Source: Muscardinus avellanarius (Eukaryota > Chordata > Mammalia > Rodentia > Gliridae). From it: a DNA stretch of 64,000 nt. Where the stretch lies: positions 94,717,779 to 94,781,778 of the forward strand of contig OY726566.1 in the NCBI GenBank assembly GCA_963383645.1, in the 5' to 3' direction. Each line of letters starts with the position of its first letter. The stretch's first letter is position 1. The notes below the pieces were generated by a model. The model was not told the origin of the DNA. It did no database searches and saw nothing but the letters and a program-made list of their open reading frames with translations. The translations under genes and the position numbers were made by a program. Shown here piece after piece: positions 1-11,324 of this stretch.

Positions 1-1006
1 CAGAAGCCACACCACTTGTTAGTGACAGAATTGGTCATCTAACATACATGGCCTGCCTGCTAATCCAATATTCATGTATACATGAGTTAGTCAGCTCCGT
101 CCTGTGCTCCAACTATGTTTCAGGCCTGTCTAGAGGATGAAGGTAAAGCACTGAACAATAGGCAAAAATCTTTCCTTTTATTATTTTATATTCTGGTTGG
201 GAGAGATGCGCAATGAACAAGATAAGTAAGACGTACGAGGCATCAGATGGGGAAAATGCCGAAGGGGAGAGTCAAAGCAGTAGGGGGATGCGGCGTTTAG
301 GTGGAGATTGTAGTTGTGGATGAAGTTACCAAAATGAAGACGGGATGCTTGAGTAAGCCAAGCAGGGACCAGGGATCGTCGCTGCTCTTTGCTGTGCAAC
401 AAGCAACTTTGAAACCTCAGTGGCTCACCACAAACTCTTACTTCCTCACTCATGGCTCTGCCAGCCTTGGGGAGGATCAGCTGGTCCTGGCTTCTGGCTG
501 TAGGTTGAGCTCAGTTGGGTATCACATCTTTCTTATCTTCCAAGGAAAAATCCAGTGGTGAAACCCAAAGTGTAAGTGGGAAAACAAAGCAAGATAAGCT
601 CATTTAAAACTACACTTCCTCATGGCAACCATATGTCATATGACTATCCCACCTTATAGTATAGTCACTAACATTCCACTGACCATGGTAAGTCACTTAA
701 CCAAACTTAACATCAAGAAAATGGGGAAGGATCCTCCAGCTAAAGTGGGAGGTGCTACAAAGTCACATGGCAAAACCGTGGCTGTAAAGCCTATCGCAGG
801 AGAATGAAAACGCAGAAATACAACCCAGTATTCCAGAGTTATCCTTCTGGACTAGGGTGCTTACGTTGTACTTAGTGGGAGGAAAGGGAACAGAACTTCC
901 CCATCTTTTAGAAAGTGGGAGTCTCAGGATAGTTTTATGTCTGCATACATACTGTCTTTTATGTGTTGATTAACTGTTGATTCTTAAATATGATTCTTTA
1001 ACCTAG

Positions 1007-1087
1007 ATAAAAACCAAGAAAAAACATCTGAAAACAAAGAAGGAACGAAATTCTACCATAGCCCATCGCCAGAATGCAAGAGAGGAG
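1007..1087 (+). CDS. AGBL3: AGBL3 coding exon (tail after the peptidase domain)
   Basis: AGBL3 is a cytosolic M14-family carboxypeptidase-like protein (CCP3) that trims acidic residues or polyglutamate from protein C-termini such as those of tubulin. This 81-bp exon follows an AG acceptor (acctag) and ends at GAG before gtcaat. It reads without a stop as a basic peptide containing KKHLKTKKERNSTIAHRQN, which I recognise from the mammalian AGBL3 tail. It leaves phase 0, which fits the next exon at 4487. The catalytic domain must lie to the left of the window. The entry phase is assumed, because the upstream exon is not visible. The donor (gtcaat) is weaker than average. Confidence 0.82.
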
Positions 1088-1109
1088 GTCAATCTTTCTT
1101 ATTTATGTA

Positions 1110-1324
1110 CTTTTTTATTTATTTGTGATGCTGAGGATTGAATCAAAGGACAGTCTACCTCTAAGCTATACCTCTAGCCCTACTTTATTTTTTTATTTTG
1201 AAACAGGATGTCACTAAGTTGTGAAAGGCCTCACTAAGTTGCTGTGGCCGACCTCAGACCTACAATCCTCCTGTCTCAGCCTCCAAAGTACTGGAATTAC
1301 AGGTGTGTGCCACCACACCTGGCT
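1110..1324 (-). mobile_element. MEN-type SINE, diverged
   Basis: ID arm complement (acctctaagctatacctctagccc), then the B1 half ending gccaccacacctggc. Confidence 0.8.
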
Positions 1325-1429
1325 GAGTTAACCCTTTATTAATCTGGTTAAGAGGTTTTGAAAAAATGTAAGAGAATGGCAATTTATTTTCTTGAACTTC
1401 TTATACCCTGATTAATCTTTTTTAATTTC

Positions 1430-1619
1430 ATTTTTTCTGGTGGGGTGTTCTACCTCTAAACTGTACCCCAATCCTCATTTTTAAATTTTTATTTTGGAAA
1501 GGGTCTTGCTAAGTTACTGAGGATGTCACTAAATTGCTGAGGCTGGCCTTGAATCTATGATCCTCCTGTCTCAGTCTCCTAATACAGGGATTACAGGCTG
1601 ATTACCACCAGGCCTGGCA
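1430..1619 (-). mobile_element. MEN-type SINE, diverged
   Basis: Both halves are present. It ends accaccaggcctggc. Confidence 0.75.
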
Positions 1620-1964
1620 ATTTTGCTCATTCTTGACAGATGAGAAGCAGGATTTAATGGAATAAAAACAGGTGGTGGTAAGAGACTGGCTTCGGTATAA
1701 GCATAAAGAGTTTAATCATCCCATTCACAAGCAAAACTTATGCTACTATTTAAGAAAAAAAATCATTTTTAAAGTAGAAATGATCCGAAGGGCATATAGC
1801 AAATGCAAAAAAAAAAAAAAGAAAAAACAATCTATTGAATAAGATCTACTCAAGTTCACTGATATTTGAGACCAGACTGTCCTTCGCTCCCCACCACTCA
1901 GCTCAGTAAGACAGCACCCACTCTAGACTAGTGCAGCCAAGAAAACTGGGTCCCTTCCCCACAG

Positions 1965-2054
1965 CTACCAGAGGGCTGTCTCCCGAGGAGGGGCAGGACG
2001 TCAGCATTTCTTACCTGCCTCCAGCTGCCTGTTACGGAAGAAGCAAAGTTCCAG
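1965..2054 (+). other. Candidate cryptic or cassette exon in AGBL3 intron
   Basis: A 90-bp segment lies between a strong acceptor (cccttccccacag) and a strong donor (CCAG followed by gtaagt). It is open in all three forward frames. Read in phase 0, the phase in which the upstream exon ends and the 4487 exon begins, it would add 30 residues without a frameshift. I do not recognise the peptide as part of AGBL3, so it may be unused. Confidence 0.3.
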
Positions 2055-2954
2055 GTAAGTGCAGACGAGAGGTAGGCGCTCCTTTCTTCACCCAGAACCC
2101 AGCTCTGGGCTGCAGGTTGTACGTTGGGCTATTCTGCTGAGACCATTTAGGCCCTCAGCACCTTTGCCTGGGTTTGTAAGGTGGCTGTTCATCCCTAGGA
2201 AAGGCAAGCGGAGAAGACGTCAGGCTCTTGCCCTCCCTCCACCTTCCGCTCAGCTACATTACCATTGTCTCCACCACCACCCCCAGAGCCAGAGCTTAGG
2301 AGTTTCCCCTTGAGGGAGAGTCAGGCCATAAAACAGCCTGTTACTCTTTTCCCCAAAGAAATCCCTTCATGTGCACAAGAGGAGAAACACATATGTGCAT
2401 ATACATAGGGCTCTATGTATTTTATCACATTTATATTAAAACTATCACCACATTCACGATACAGAGCTGTCTCACCACAAGGCTCCCTCGTGCCACTCTT
2501 TATAGCCACCCTTACCCCCTTACCCCACAGTTCTCACGCTGGCAACCACCATTCTGCTCTACACTCGAGCATTACATTATTTGAAGAGTGTTATATGAAT
2601 ACAATTTTAAAATTCTTTTTCTGTACACACATCTAGTTGTTCTGTGTTCCTAAAGTTGCTGGCCAGTGATCTTTCTCTACTGAACAGGGGTAATAGTTTC
2701 TTATGACTCCACATCACTTCCTCAAGAGATGAGGTCTAAAAACACCACCAATAGGTCCTTGAGTCAGCGCTTACTACAAGTGAGTTTTCTTCATCCTGAC
2801 TTTATTACTTTGCTCACCCCATTTTCATGTTTATAACTATATAATACTGCTACGTTTATATCTTTTTCGTGCATTTTCATAAAGATCGTGTCAGTTTTTC
2901 TGCCAATTATATCTGCAAAGAAGTTGAGTTTTAGATTTTAACTCTATGTCATGT

Positions 2955-3078
2955 TTTTGTTTGTTTTGTGGGTTTTTGTTTGACACAGCGTTTTGCTGTG
3001 TTGCCCAGACTGCTCAAGAGATCTCTCCACCCCAGTCTCCAGAATAGCTTGAACTCTAGGTATACACAACACTCGGCT
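2955..3078 (-). mobile_element. Old B1-like SINE without ID arm
   Basis: The complement shows a 7SL-like right half only (tgttgcccagactgctcaag). It is strongly diverged. Confidence 0.6.
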
Positions 3079-3466
3079 GCAAGTCTGTTTCACAGTCTAC
3101 TTTTATTGATCTGATACACATTACATATTGGCCAAAATATATTCATTTTTTCATACCTCGTGTTCTTCTGAAAAATGCTTCATAATATCAATCTGTACAG
3201 GTAAAGAGACAAAAATGGGACACATTTAAAATATTATCATAGTTACACAATTATTTGTACACTACTTAAGATCTGGTGGTCACAATTCTACTGTGCCTCT
3301 TTCAGTCCAACTGGGTCACATTGGCATGGCCCAAGATAGGAACCAATATCATCTGCCCACGCTCCTCCTTGCTCTGGACTTTTTTAAAAGCATCAAGAAA
3401 ATATTTTGTATCCTTGGTATATAGACACAATTTAGCAATCTGTTTATAAAATTTCATAACATCTAA

Positions 3467-3690
3467 GCTGGGCATGGTGGTTGCACGCTTGTAATCCCAG
3501 CATTTGGGAGGCTGAGATAGAAGGATCATGGTTCACAGACAGCCTCAGTTACCTAGGAAGGCCCTTTGCAACTCAGTGAGACCCTGTTTCAAAATAAAGA
3601 ATAAAAAAATAGGGTTGGGGATGTAGCTTGGAGGTAGAATGCCCCTGGGTTCAATCCCCAGTACTGCAAAAAATATATATATATATAATA
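3467..3690 (+). mobile_element. MEN SINE
   Basis: Full B1 half, linker, ID arm and an (AT)-rich tail. Confidence 0.88.
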
Positions 3691-3767
3691 TTTTTTCACC
3701 TATTTCACACTCTCTCTATATCTTTATTCTAATTTAAATAGATGATATTATAAGAATACTCTCTCAA

Positions 3768-3960
3768 GCCGGGCATGGTGGCGCACGCTTGTAATCCCCG
3801 CTCTTGGGAGGCAGAGACAGGAGGATCGCGCAGGTTCGAAGCCAGTCTCGCTGGTTTAAGAGACCCTGTTTCCAAATAAAAATATAAAAATAGGTCTGGT
3901 GGTGTAGCCCAGAGGTAGACGGGCTTCCAGGAACCCCAGTACCACCAAAAAAGAAAAACA
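3768..3960 (+). mobile_element. MEN SINE, 'CCCCGC..CTTCCAGGAACCCC' subfamily
   Basis: Flanking duplication aagaatactctctc (3752-3765) and aagaatgctctctct after the tail. The ID arm carries GGGCTTCCAGGAACCCC. Confidence 0.92.
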
Positions 3961-3975
3961 AAGAATGCTCTCTCT

Positions 3976-3978
<3 letters not shown>

Positions 3979-4019
<41 letters not shown>
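3979..4019 (+). repeat. (GT)n microsatellite
   Basis: About 20 GT units just after the SINE target site. Confidence 0.97.
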
Positions 4020-4020
<1 letters not shown>

Positions 4021-4166
4021 CTAGGTGACATGAATTTTTAAGCACCCTTTAGTAGCAAGAAAATATCAAATATTTTTCTTTTCATTGATGAGAAAAATAG
4101 TGTTATAAAAAATATTGAAGAGTCGGATACCTTAGATTATTTTTAAACTATAAAAGTAAAATGAAG

Positions 4167-4373
4167 GCCGGGCATGGTGGCGCACGCTTGTAATCCCCGC
4201 GCTTGGGAGGCAGAGACAGGAGGATGGCACAGGTTCTAAGCCAGCCTCACTGGTTTAAGAGACCCTGTTTCCAAATAAAAATATAAAATAGGTCTGGGAG
4301 TGTAGCTCGGAGGTAAAAGGGTTTCCAGGAACCCCGGTACCACGATAAATAAATAAATAAATAAATAAATAAA
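4167..4373 (+). mobile_element. MEN SINE with (AAAT)n tail
   Basis: Same subfamily as 3768. The tail has become an AAAT microsatellite (4344-4373). Confidence 0.92.
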
Positions 4374-4486
4374 ATTAGATGTTTGTTAAAAAAAAACTCA
4401 TACTACCATAAGTCACAGGAAATATACCCACCACCTTCATGTTTATAATATAGTATTGTTTTCCTTCTGATTCTCTATTTTATTAG

Positions 4487-4544
4487 GTTTATGGTACAGA
4501 ACATTTACTGAAAAGACGCAAAGAATCCAATTCTGATGTGAAAG
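4487..4544 (+). CDS. AGBL3: AGBL3 coding exon
   Basis: A 58-bp exon between acceptor tctattttattag and donor AAAG followed by gtaata. It starts in phase 0 as VYGTEHLLKRRKESNSDVK and leaves one base (G). The core of the peptide resembles the known mammalian AGBL3 segment after the basic KTKKERN stretch. The leftover G joins AT of the exon at 11463 to make an Asp codon. It can also join the optional exon at 4720 in frame. Confidence 0.8.
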
Positions 4545-4597
4545 GTAATACTTGGCTTCCACTTTCTCATAAGCCATTAGGTCATTTACTCAGCAGT

Positions 4598-4598
<1 letters not shown>

Positions 4599-4645
<47 letters not shown>
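4599..4645 (+). repeat. (TG)n microsatellite
   Basis: About 23 units, 55 bp after an AGBL3 exon donor. Confidence 0.97.
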
Positions 4646-4647
<2 letters not shown>

Positions 4648-4719
4648 ACAACACTGAGGTTGCCACTGTGTCTGGTGCTAAGAGTATGAAGAAATATATT
4701 TATCATTTCTCCCCTGCAG

Positions 4720-4773
4720 GAGCTCATCTTTTAATCAAAGAAGAAAAGAAAGTAAACCAGCACCATGTTGCAG
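4720..4773 (+). CDS. AGBL3: Possible optional (cassette) exon of AGBL3
   Basis: A 54-bp segment after an excellent acceptor (catttctcccctgcag) and before a good donor (GCAG followed by gtataa). It enters and leaves in phase 1, so inclusion or skipping keeps the frame between the 4487 and 11463 exons. The added peptide would be GAHLLIKEEKKVNQHHVA. The 4487 and 11463 exons already join in a way that matches the known protein, so this would be an extra lineage-specific or alternative exon. Transcript data would decide. Confidence 0.4.
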
Positions 4774-4984
4774 GTATAATGCAAGTAATTTGTAGAGTTC
4801 CCAGAGAGCAGAGGGAAAGGGAGTGGTCACTTCCATAGGAGGGCAGAGATTTTTGAGGGATAGGCATTAGGTTTGAAATTTTTTCCCCCAAAAAGAATGT
4901 AGAGACTTAATGCTTTAAAAACCTATCATGTAGAGGATATTCTTGGGAGAGAATTTATTTGAACCCTGTTTATTTGATAAATAA

Positions 4985-6300
4985 TATACACCAAATAAGC
5001 ACTATCATTATGGCTGAGTAAAATTCTATTGTGCACATATCCCATAGTTTCGTAATCCACTCATCTGTTGATGGGCATCTTGGCTGGTTCCATAGTTTGG
5101 CAACTGTGAATTGTGCAGCTATGAACATAGATAGGCATGCATTAGTTTGGTAGTTTGGTTTTTATTCCTTTGGGTAGATACCTAGAAGTGGTTTTGCTGG
5201 ATCAAATGGTAAGTTCATTCCTATTCTTCTGAGGATCCTCCATATTATTTTCAAGAGTGGTTGCACCAATTTGCAACCCCACAAGCAATGCATTAGAGTT
5301 CCCACTTCTAGGTGCCTTCACCAGCAATTGTTGTTTGAGTTTTTAATGACTGCCACTCAAGTTGGAATTTGGTAAAATCTCAGAGTAGTTTTGATTTGCA
5401 TGTCTCTGATTGCTAATGATGTTGATCATTTTTTCATGCATTTATTGGTCATTTGAATTTCTTCTTTTGTGAAGAGTCTATTTAGTTCCCATGCCCATTT
5501 TTGATTGGGTTATTTGTTTTCTTAGTACTGACTTTCTTGAGTTGTCTGTATAGTCTAGATATTATTCCTCTAGCGGAGGAGTGGATGGCACAAATCTTCT
5601 CCCATGTTTTTGAAAGTTCTTGATAGTTTCCTTTGCTTTATAGAAGCTCTTCAGTCTAATGCAATCCCATGTACTGGTCTGCCTTTTAGTTTCTTGTGAT
5701 TTGGGGTCTTTTTGAGAAATTTTTTGCCTGTGCCTATGTGTTGCAGTGTTGGACCCATGCCCTCTTCAAGGAGTCTCAAGGTCTTTGGTCTAATTTCAAA
5801 GTCTTTGATCCATCTTAATTGACTCTTGGGCAGGGTGAGAAAGTGGGGTTTAGTTCTGTTTTTCTGCATATTGTTAAGAAAAAGCTATCTTTATTCCAGT
5901 GTATGTTTTTGGCCCCTTTGTCAAAAGATAATTGGCTATAAGTGTGTTCATTTGTTTCTGAATCCTCTATTCTGCTCCATTGGTCTATGTATCTGTTTTT
6001 GTGCTACTATCGTGCTGTTTTGTGTTGTTTTTTGTTTGTTTGTTTGTTTGTTTGTTTGTTTGTTTGTTTTTGGTGGTACTGGGGTTCCTAGAAGCCCTTC
6101 TACCTCCGGGCTACACTTCCAGACCTATTTTATATTTTTATTTGGAAACAGGGTCTCTTAAACCAGCCTGGCTGGCTTCGAACCTGCGTGATCCTCCTGT
6201 CTCCACCTCCCAAGCGCGGGGATTACAAGTGTGCGCCACCACTCCCAGCGTGCTGTTTTTATTACTATGGCTTTGTACTATAGTTTAAAGTCAGATTTTT
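4985..6300 (-). mobile_element. L1 fragment (ORF2 3' part), antisense, split by a SINE
   Basis: The minus strand encodes broken L1 ORF2 C-terminal sequence (for example the segment at 5651-5869 and the STDEWI-type region near 5050). A MEN element at 6022-6249 interrupts it, with a 10-bp duplication (gtgctgtttt) at 6012-6021 and 6250-6259. Confidence 0.85.
6022..6249 (-). mobile_element. MEN SINE with (TTTG)n tail inside L1
   Basis: The complementary tail is a TTTG microsatellite (6030-6069). The target duplication is described under the host L1. Confidence 0.93.
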
Positions 6301-7078
6301 TTAAATTTTTTATTGAACATAAATGGTATACATTTAAACTATACTTGGTGCCCTCTCCCCCCTGCCCCCATTTTCCCTTCACCCCTCCCACTAATGATTG
6401 CCCAGGGTAACCATGCCATATTCATAATTTTACAGATATTCGGATGTAGACCCTCATTAAGTAAGTTCAGCCTTCCTCCTCTCCTATCTTTCCATTCAAA
6501 CTTTGCTGGTATTTCCCCTCCATTATCTGGAGTACCACTGGTATCCTCTACGTTCCTTTGTTTGGGCATATTAGAGGGAACGTATGTACCTTCTCCTTCT
6601 GTGTTTGGCTGATCTCACTTAACATAATGCTCTCCGGGACTTTCCATCTTCTTGCAAATGATACGATTTTGTTCTTTTTTATGGCTGAGTAGAATTCTAT
6701 TGTGTGTATTTCCCAGAGTTTTGTAATCCATTCATCTGTTGATGGAGACCTGGGTTGGTTCCATATTTTGGCTATTACAAATTGTGCTGCTATGAACATG
6801 GGTATGCATATGTTGCTGTAGTTCTCTGAATTCAACCCTTTTGGAAAAATACCCAGGAGTGGTAGAGCTGGATCGTATGGTGGATCTATTCCCAGTTTTC
6901 TTAGGAATCTCCACACAGATCTCCATAGTGGCTGAACTAGTTTGCATTCCCACCATCAGTGTAAAAGAGTTCCTCTTTCCCCACATCTTCACCAGCGTTT
7001 GTAGTTATTTGATTTCTTTATGCTTGCCATTCTGACTTGGGTTAGATGGGATCTCAGTGTAGTTTTGATTTGCATCTT
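6301..7078 (-). mobile_element. Second L1 3' end, antisense
   Basis: Minus-strand ORF2 end (6548-6916: RKLGIDPPYDPALPLLGI..., STDEWITKLWEIHTIEFYSA) followed by a 3' UTR down to a T-rich tail at about 6301. It repeats the same ORF2 region as 4985-5420, so it is a separate insertion abutting the first. Confidence 0.9.
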
Positions 7079-7456
7079 GGGGGAGAATTTAAATGACAAA
7101 TAATTCAATTGCTTTCACTGCAAACTGCTAAGTCTGGTGTGAATCTTTAACTGACATTCTAGCATCTCTAGAATTTTTTATTAATTTAATCACCTTTAAC
7201 TTAGATCCTTTAAATATATCATTTAATTAGCATTTCAATTTTATCTAGAATTATCTAACTTTATGTGTATATATTAAGTTATTACACATACATACCACAC
7301 CTACTTCCAAAAGGAATTTGAAGTAACTTAGTTAAAAATATACATTATATATATTTATGCTCTATACATATATACATGTGCATATGTCCATTTAGTTTCT
7401 GAAATAGCAAGCTAATTAAAAATAGAATGGAGATAAAAACCACACTGAGGGGAGAA

Positions 7457-7653
7457 TTTTTTTTGTGTGTGGTATTAGGGTTCCTGGAAGCCCTTCTACC
7501 TCCGGGCTACACTCCCAGACCTATTTTTTTATATTTTATTTTATTTGGAAACAGATTCTCTTAAACCAGCAAGGCTGGCTTCGAACCTGAGCGATCCTCC
7601 TGTCTCCACCTCCCAAGTGTGGGGATTACAAGCGTGCGCCACCACGCCCGGCT
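7457..7653 (-). mobile_element. MEN SINE
   Basis: Has the CTTCCAGGAACC-type ID arm (complement ggttcctggaagcccttctacc). It ends caccacgcccggc. Confidence 0.92.
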
Positions 7654-7718
7654 AAGAATCTTATTATAATTAAGATAACTAATTCACTTGAATTTTATTT
7701 TATTTTATTAATTAATTT

Positions 7719-7908
7719 ATTTATTTTTGGTAGTTCTAGGGTGGAACCCAGGGTCTCTCTACCTCAGGGCTACACTCCCAGACCTATTTTCTATTTTATT
7801 TGGAAACAGGGTCTCACTAAGTAGCTGAGGCTGGCTTCAAACCTGTGCAATCCTCCTGTCTCAGCCTCCCAAGTGCTGGGATTACAAGTGTGCGCCACCA
7901 TGCCTAGC
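7719..7908 (-). mobile_element. MEN SINE
   Basis: Both halves are present, ending gccaccatgcctagc. It lies between two other copies in the same orientation. Confidence 0.88.
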
Positions 7909-7935
7909 TTTATTTCATTTTATTTTTAAAAACCT

Positions 7936-7937
7936 AT

Positions 7938-7972
<35 letters not shown>

Positions 7973-8174
7973 TTTCGCAGTACTGGGGATGGAACCCAGG
8001 GGCATTCTGTCTCCAAGCTATATCCCAAGCCCTATTTTTATTCTTTATTTTGAAACAGGGTCTCACTGAGTTGCAAAGGGCCTCACTAAATAGCTGAGGC
8101 TGTCCATGAACTGTAATCCTCCTGTCTCAGCCTCCTGAATGCTGGGATTACAAGCGTGCGCCACCACGCCCAGC
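7936..8174 (-). mobile_element. MEN SINE with (TTTA)n tail
   Basis: The tail complement is a TTTA repeat (7936-7975), followed by both arms. Confidence 0.92.
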
Positions 8175-8306
8175 TTCACTTGAATTTTGTATTAACTCTT
8201 CTTCCTAGTAGAGATCAATCAAGCAATTCAGCCACTTTTTATACATAACATTTGTATGTGCTTTTGTTAAAATGTAGTGCCACAAATTAGAAATAAAGAT
8301 AAGCAA

Positions 8307-8552
8307 GCCAGGTATGGTGGCGCATGCCCGTAATCCCATTACTTGGGAAGCTGATGCAGGAGGATTACAGGTTCAAGAACAGCACATGGTGACTTAGCAA
8401 GACCCTGTTTCAAAATAAAAAGGGCTGGAGTATAGCTCAGAGGTAGAATGCACCAGAGTTCAATCTCTAGTTACAAAAAATAGAAAGGGCTGGAGGTGTA
8501 TCTCAGTGGTAGAATGTCCCTGGGTTCAGACCCCAGTACCACACACACCAAA
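8307..8552 (+). mobile_element. MEN SINE with duplicated ID arm
   Basis: A B1 half followed by two successive ID arms (8425-8475 and about 8487-8545), each with its own A/B-box-like region. Confidence 0.82.
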
Positions 8553-8887
8553 AAGTAAAAATCATATTTTAAAATATTTATTTTAAACCTCTTTCTGTAT
8601 CTATACATACATATTCCACATTGCTGAATATATATTCTTCTTAATATTATGAAACCTTGTTTTTCATGTACAATGATAAGCTCATTTATATTTAAATAAA
8701 TGGTGGTAAAGTGTTCTGTTCTTTTAGTGAATGTTAGTTTACTTATCTACTCCCATTGTTAAGATTTTTTGTTTCTATTTTCTGTTGTAAATTTAAAAAA
8801 TGAAAACCTTATAACTCTATTTTTAAGTATTTCTTTTAAATAAATTCCTAGAAAAGGAATTGCTAGCCCCAAAAAATCTGAACATTT

Positions 8888-9100
8888 TTTGGGGGAGGTT
8901 GGGTCTGGGGATGGAACCCAGAGGCATTCGATCTCTGAGCTACACCCCCTGCCCTATTTTTTTTAGTCTTTATTTTGAAACATGGCTCAGTAATTTGCAG
9001 AGGGCCTCACTAAGTAGCTGAGGCTGGCTATGAACCACAGTCCTCCAATCTCAGGCTCCTGAATTCTGGGATTGCAAACATGTGCCACCACACTCGACTT
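8888..9100 (-). mobile_element. MEN SINE
   Basis: The ID arm complement starts gggtctggggatggaaccca. It ends ccaccacactcgac. Confidence 0.85.
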
Positions 9101-9155
9101 AGATCTGAACATTTTTAAATACAACAAAAATTCATAAGACTTGGAGACCACTTAT

Positions 9156-9207
9156 ATTAATTTCATTGAGCCAAAATAGTATTTACACATTATTTGCTAG
9201 CATTTTT
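9156..9207 (+). repeat. Left copy of a 52-bp direct repeat flanking the HSP90AB1 pseudogene
   Basis: This 52-bp stretch starts ATTAATTT and ends CTAGCATTTTT. It aligns without gaps to 11325-11376, with roughly a dozen mismatches. It directly abuts the 3' (poly-A) end of the pseudogene. Confidence 0.75.
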
Positions 9208-9212
9208 AATTT

Positions 9213-11320
9213 TTAAAACTGCATCATGTTTATTTTGCATACTTAAATTTCAGAACAAAATGAAACAAGAAACACAACACACTACATCCAACCCTGCTGT
9301 TAGGTCAGGGATGGGAGCAAGCTAGAGGACTTGGTTTCCTATCTAAGACACAGGGACAGGGGAAAAACAAAATAACAACAAAAAAGACACTAGACTGAGC
9401 AGAGGGAGCCAGACAGGACAGGGCCATTGCCGGCTACTATGGAGCCATGGGGACTGCACAGAGGGCACAGGTTCCACGTGGAAACTCCCTAATCTCCTCC
9501 TTCCATGCACCATGCACCGTCCTCACCCTCGGGGGCTCATCAGGAACAGCAGCATGGTTTCTCGCAGCCATTGCACCTTCACTTCCTAGGCCTGGCTGGA
9601 TCGTGCGGTAGACGTGCTTGGAGAGTGGGTCTGGGGATATTCAAGGGAGAAGCCAGAAGAGAGCAGTGCAGTTTCACAACAGCACCAACAGGTCCTTGGC
9701 AGCCTGTTGTTTTTGTCTGCCTCAGCTTTCTGTGGTTGGAGCTGATCTCCAGGTGCCTTTTGGCCATCATGTAACCTATTTCACAGTTGTCTCGAAGGGT
9801 CTGGGCCTTCATGATTGGCTCAGTGTTGACCATCCAGCCATAGGTACTAGTCACAACACAGCAAGGTATAGACACAAGCCTACTGTAGATTGTAACCTTC
9901 TTATTCAATATTTTATGAGTGCAAAGATCCTCAAACTTTGCCTTGAGCTCCTCCGTGTTCTTCTTTTCCCCTTCATCCTCGGGTCACATCAAGCCTTCCT
10001 TGGTTGCAGATACCAGGCCCTTCCTATCAAACTTCTTGAGCTGTTGTGCACAGTATCCATCGATAGGCTCCGTCGTTGTACTGCCTCAAAGCCCTGCTTC
10101 TATCCACGCTCCACAAAAGCTGAGCTGGCCACTGCTCTCTGCTCTCACCAGTGATGCAGCAGATAGACTTCCGTGTTTCCTTCAAGTGAGAGACATGCTC
10201 TGACAAAGGGCTCATCTCACCTCCAGACAGAGCTGTGGTGGTACAGCAGCTCAGACAGGCGTCACCGGTTAGTGCAGCCCTCATGGATTCCAAGCTTTAG
10301 AATTTTAGAGAAAGCCTCATGGGGTTTCTTATAGATCTCCTTGTCTTCTGTCAGCTCAGAGAAGAGCTCAGAGCACTTCTTAACAATGCTTTTGTAGATG
10401 ACTTTCAAATTTTTACTCTGATGGAGCATTTCTCAGGAGATGTTCAGGGGCAAATCCTCAGAGTCAACCACACCACGAATAAAGTTGAGATACCCTGGTT
10501 TCAGCTTCTAGCTGTCCATGATGAACACACAACACATATAGAGTTTGATGTTGTTGTTCTTGTTCTCAAAGAGCTCAAAGGGGACCCGTGAGGATGGACA
10601 GCAATGCCCTGAACTCCACCTGGCCTTCAACAGAGAAGTGCTTGACTGCCACCTGCTCTTCCCAGTCACTGGTGAGGCACTTGAAGAATTCTCCGTATTC
10701 CCCTGGAAAGATGTTTCTGCTCCAAATGAGAATTTCTGATCCAAAGGAGCTTTGTCTTGTTCAGTTCTTCCTGATACTTATATTTTTCCCTGATCATGGT
10801 TTTCTTTTTCTTACCAGTGTCATCCTCCTCATCTGAGCCCACATCTTCAGTCTTGGGCTTCTTCTCATCCTTGTCTTCCTCTTTCTCTGCCTCATCATCA
10901 CTGATTTCCTTCTCCAAAGAGAGGGTGATGGGATAGCCTGTGGACTACAAGTGCTTCTTCACCACTTCTCAACCCACCTCTCCTCTAAGTACTCTGTCTG
11001 GTCTTCTTTGAGGTGGAGGGTCACTTTGGTACCCGGCCAATTGACTCACCACGATCAGCCCGTGCAGGGAAGGACCCCCCAGCAGAAAACTCTCAGACAC
11101 ACCGCTCATCATGGTGCGTTGTCATCACAGCCCCTTTCTCTGCCAATTGGTAGGCAGAATACAATTCAACACCAAATTGCCTGATCACAGAGACATCTTC
11201 ACCAGCTTGAAGCGCCTCCATGAATGCTTTGATACCAGACTTGGAAACGGTTCCCAAACTCCTTACAAAGTCACACTTGCTCATGCCAGTGCCTGTGTCT
11301 ACCAGTCAGGATACATTTCT
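9213..11320 (-). pseudogene. HSP90AB1P: HSP90AB1 processed pseudogene, 5'-truncated
   Basis: Reading the minus strand from 11320 downward gives a decayed, intronless copy of cytosolic HSP90. It begins near the end of the N-terminal ATPase domain ([11 protein letters not shown]..., [14 protein letters not shown]). It continues through the acidic linker ([19 protein letters not shown]), the middle domain (ENKNNNIKLY.., RVFIMDS) and the C-terminal domain ([18 protein letters not shown]). Several frameshifts and stops break it. The end reads AAVPDE, as in the beta rather than the alpha paralogue. It is followed by a recognisable 3' UTR ending with AATAAA (complement at 9229-9234). Loss of introns and the 5' end shows L1-mediated retrotransposition. 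It cannot encode a chaperone. It lies antisense inside an AGBL3 intron. Confidence 0.93.
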
Positions 11321-11324
11321 CACC

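Noticed and set aside
622..807. Lys-rich 61-codon frame that looked like a ribosomal protein fragment
   Set aside because: On closer reading it did not match any ribosomal protein I know, and no pseudogene hallmarks were visible.
6548..6916. 122-codon minus-strand frame
   Set aside because: It is L1 ORF2, not a host gene.
8425..8545. tRNA-like sequences (many ID arms in the window) considered as tRNA genes
   Set aside because: They have decayed A/B-box-like regions but no cloverleaf, and always sit in the SINE context.
9618..10154. 178-codon plus-strand frame
   Set aside because: It is antisense to the HSP90AB1 pseudogene and has no protein character of its own.
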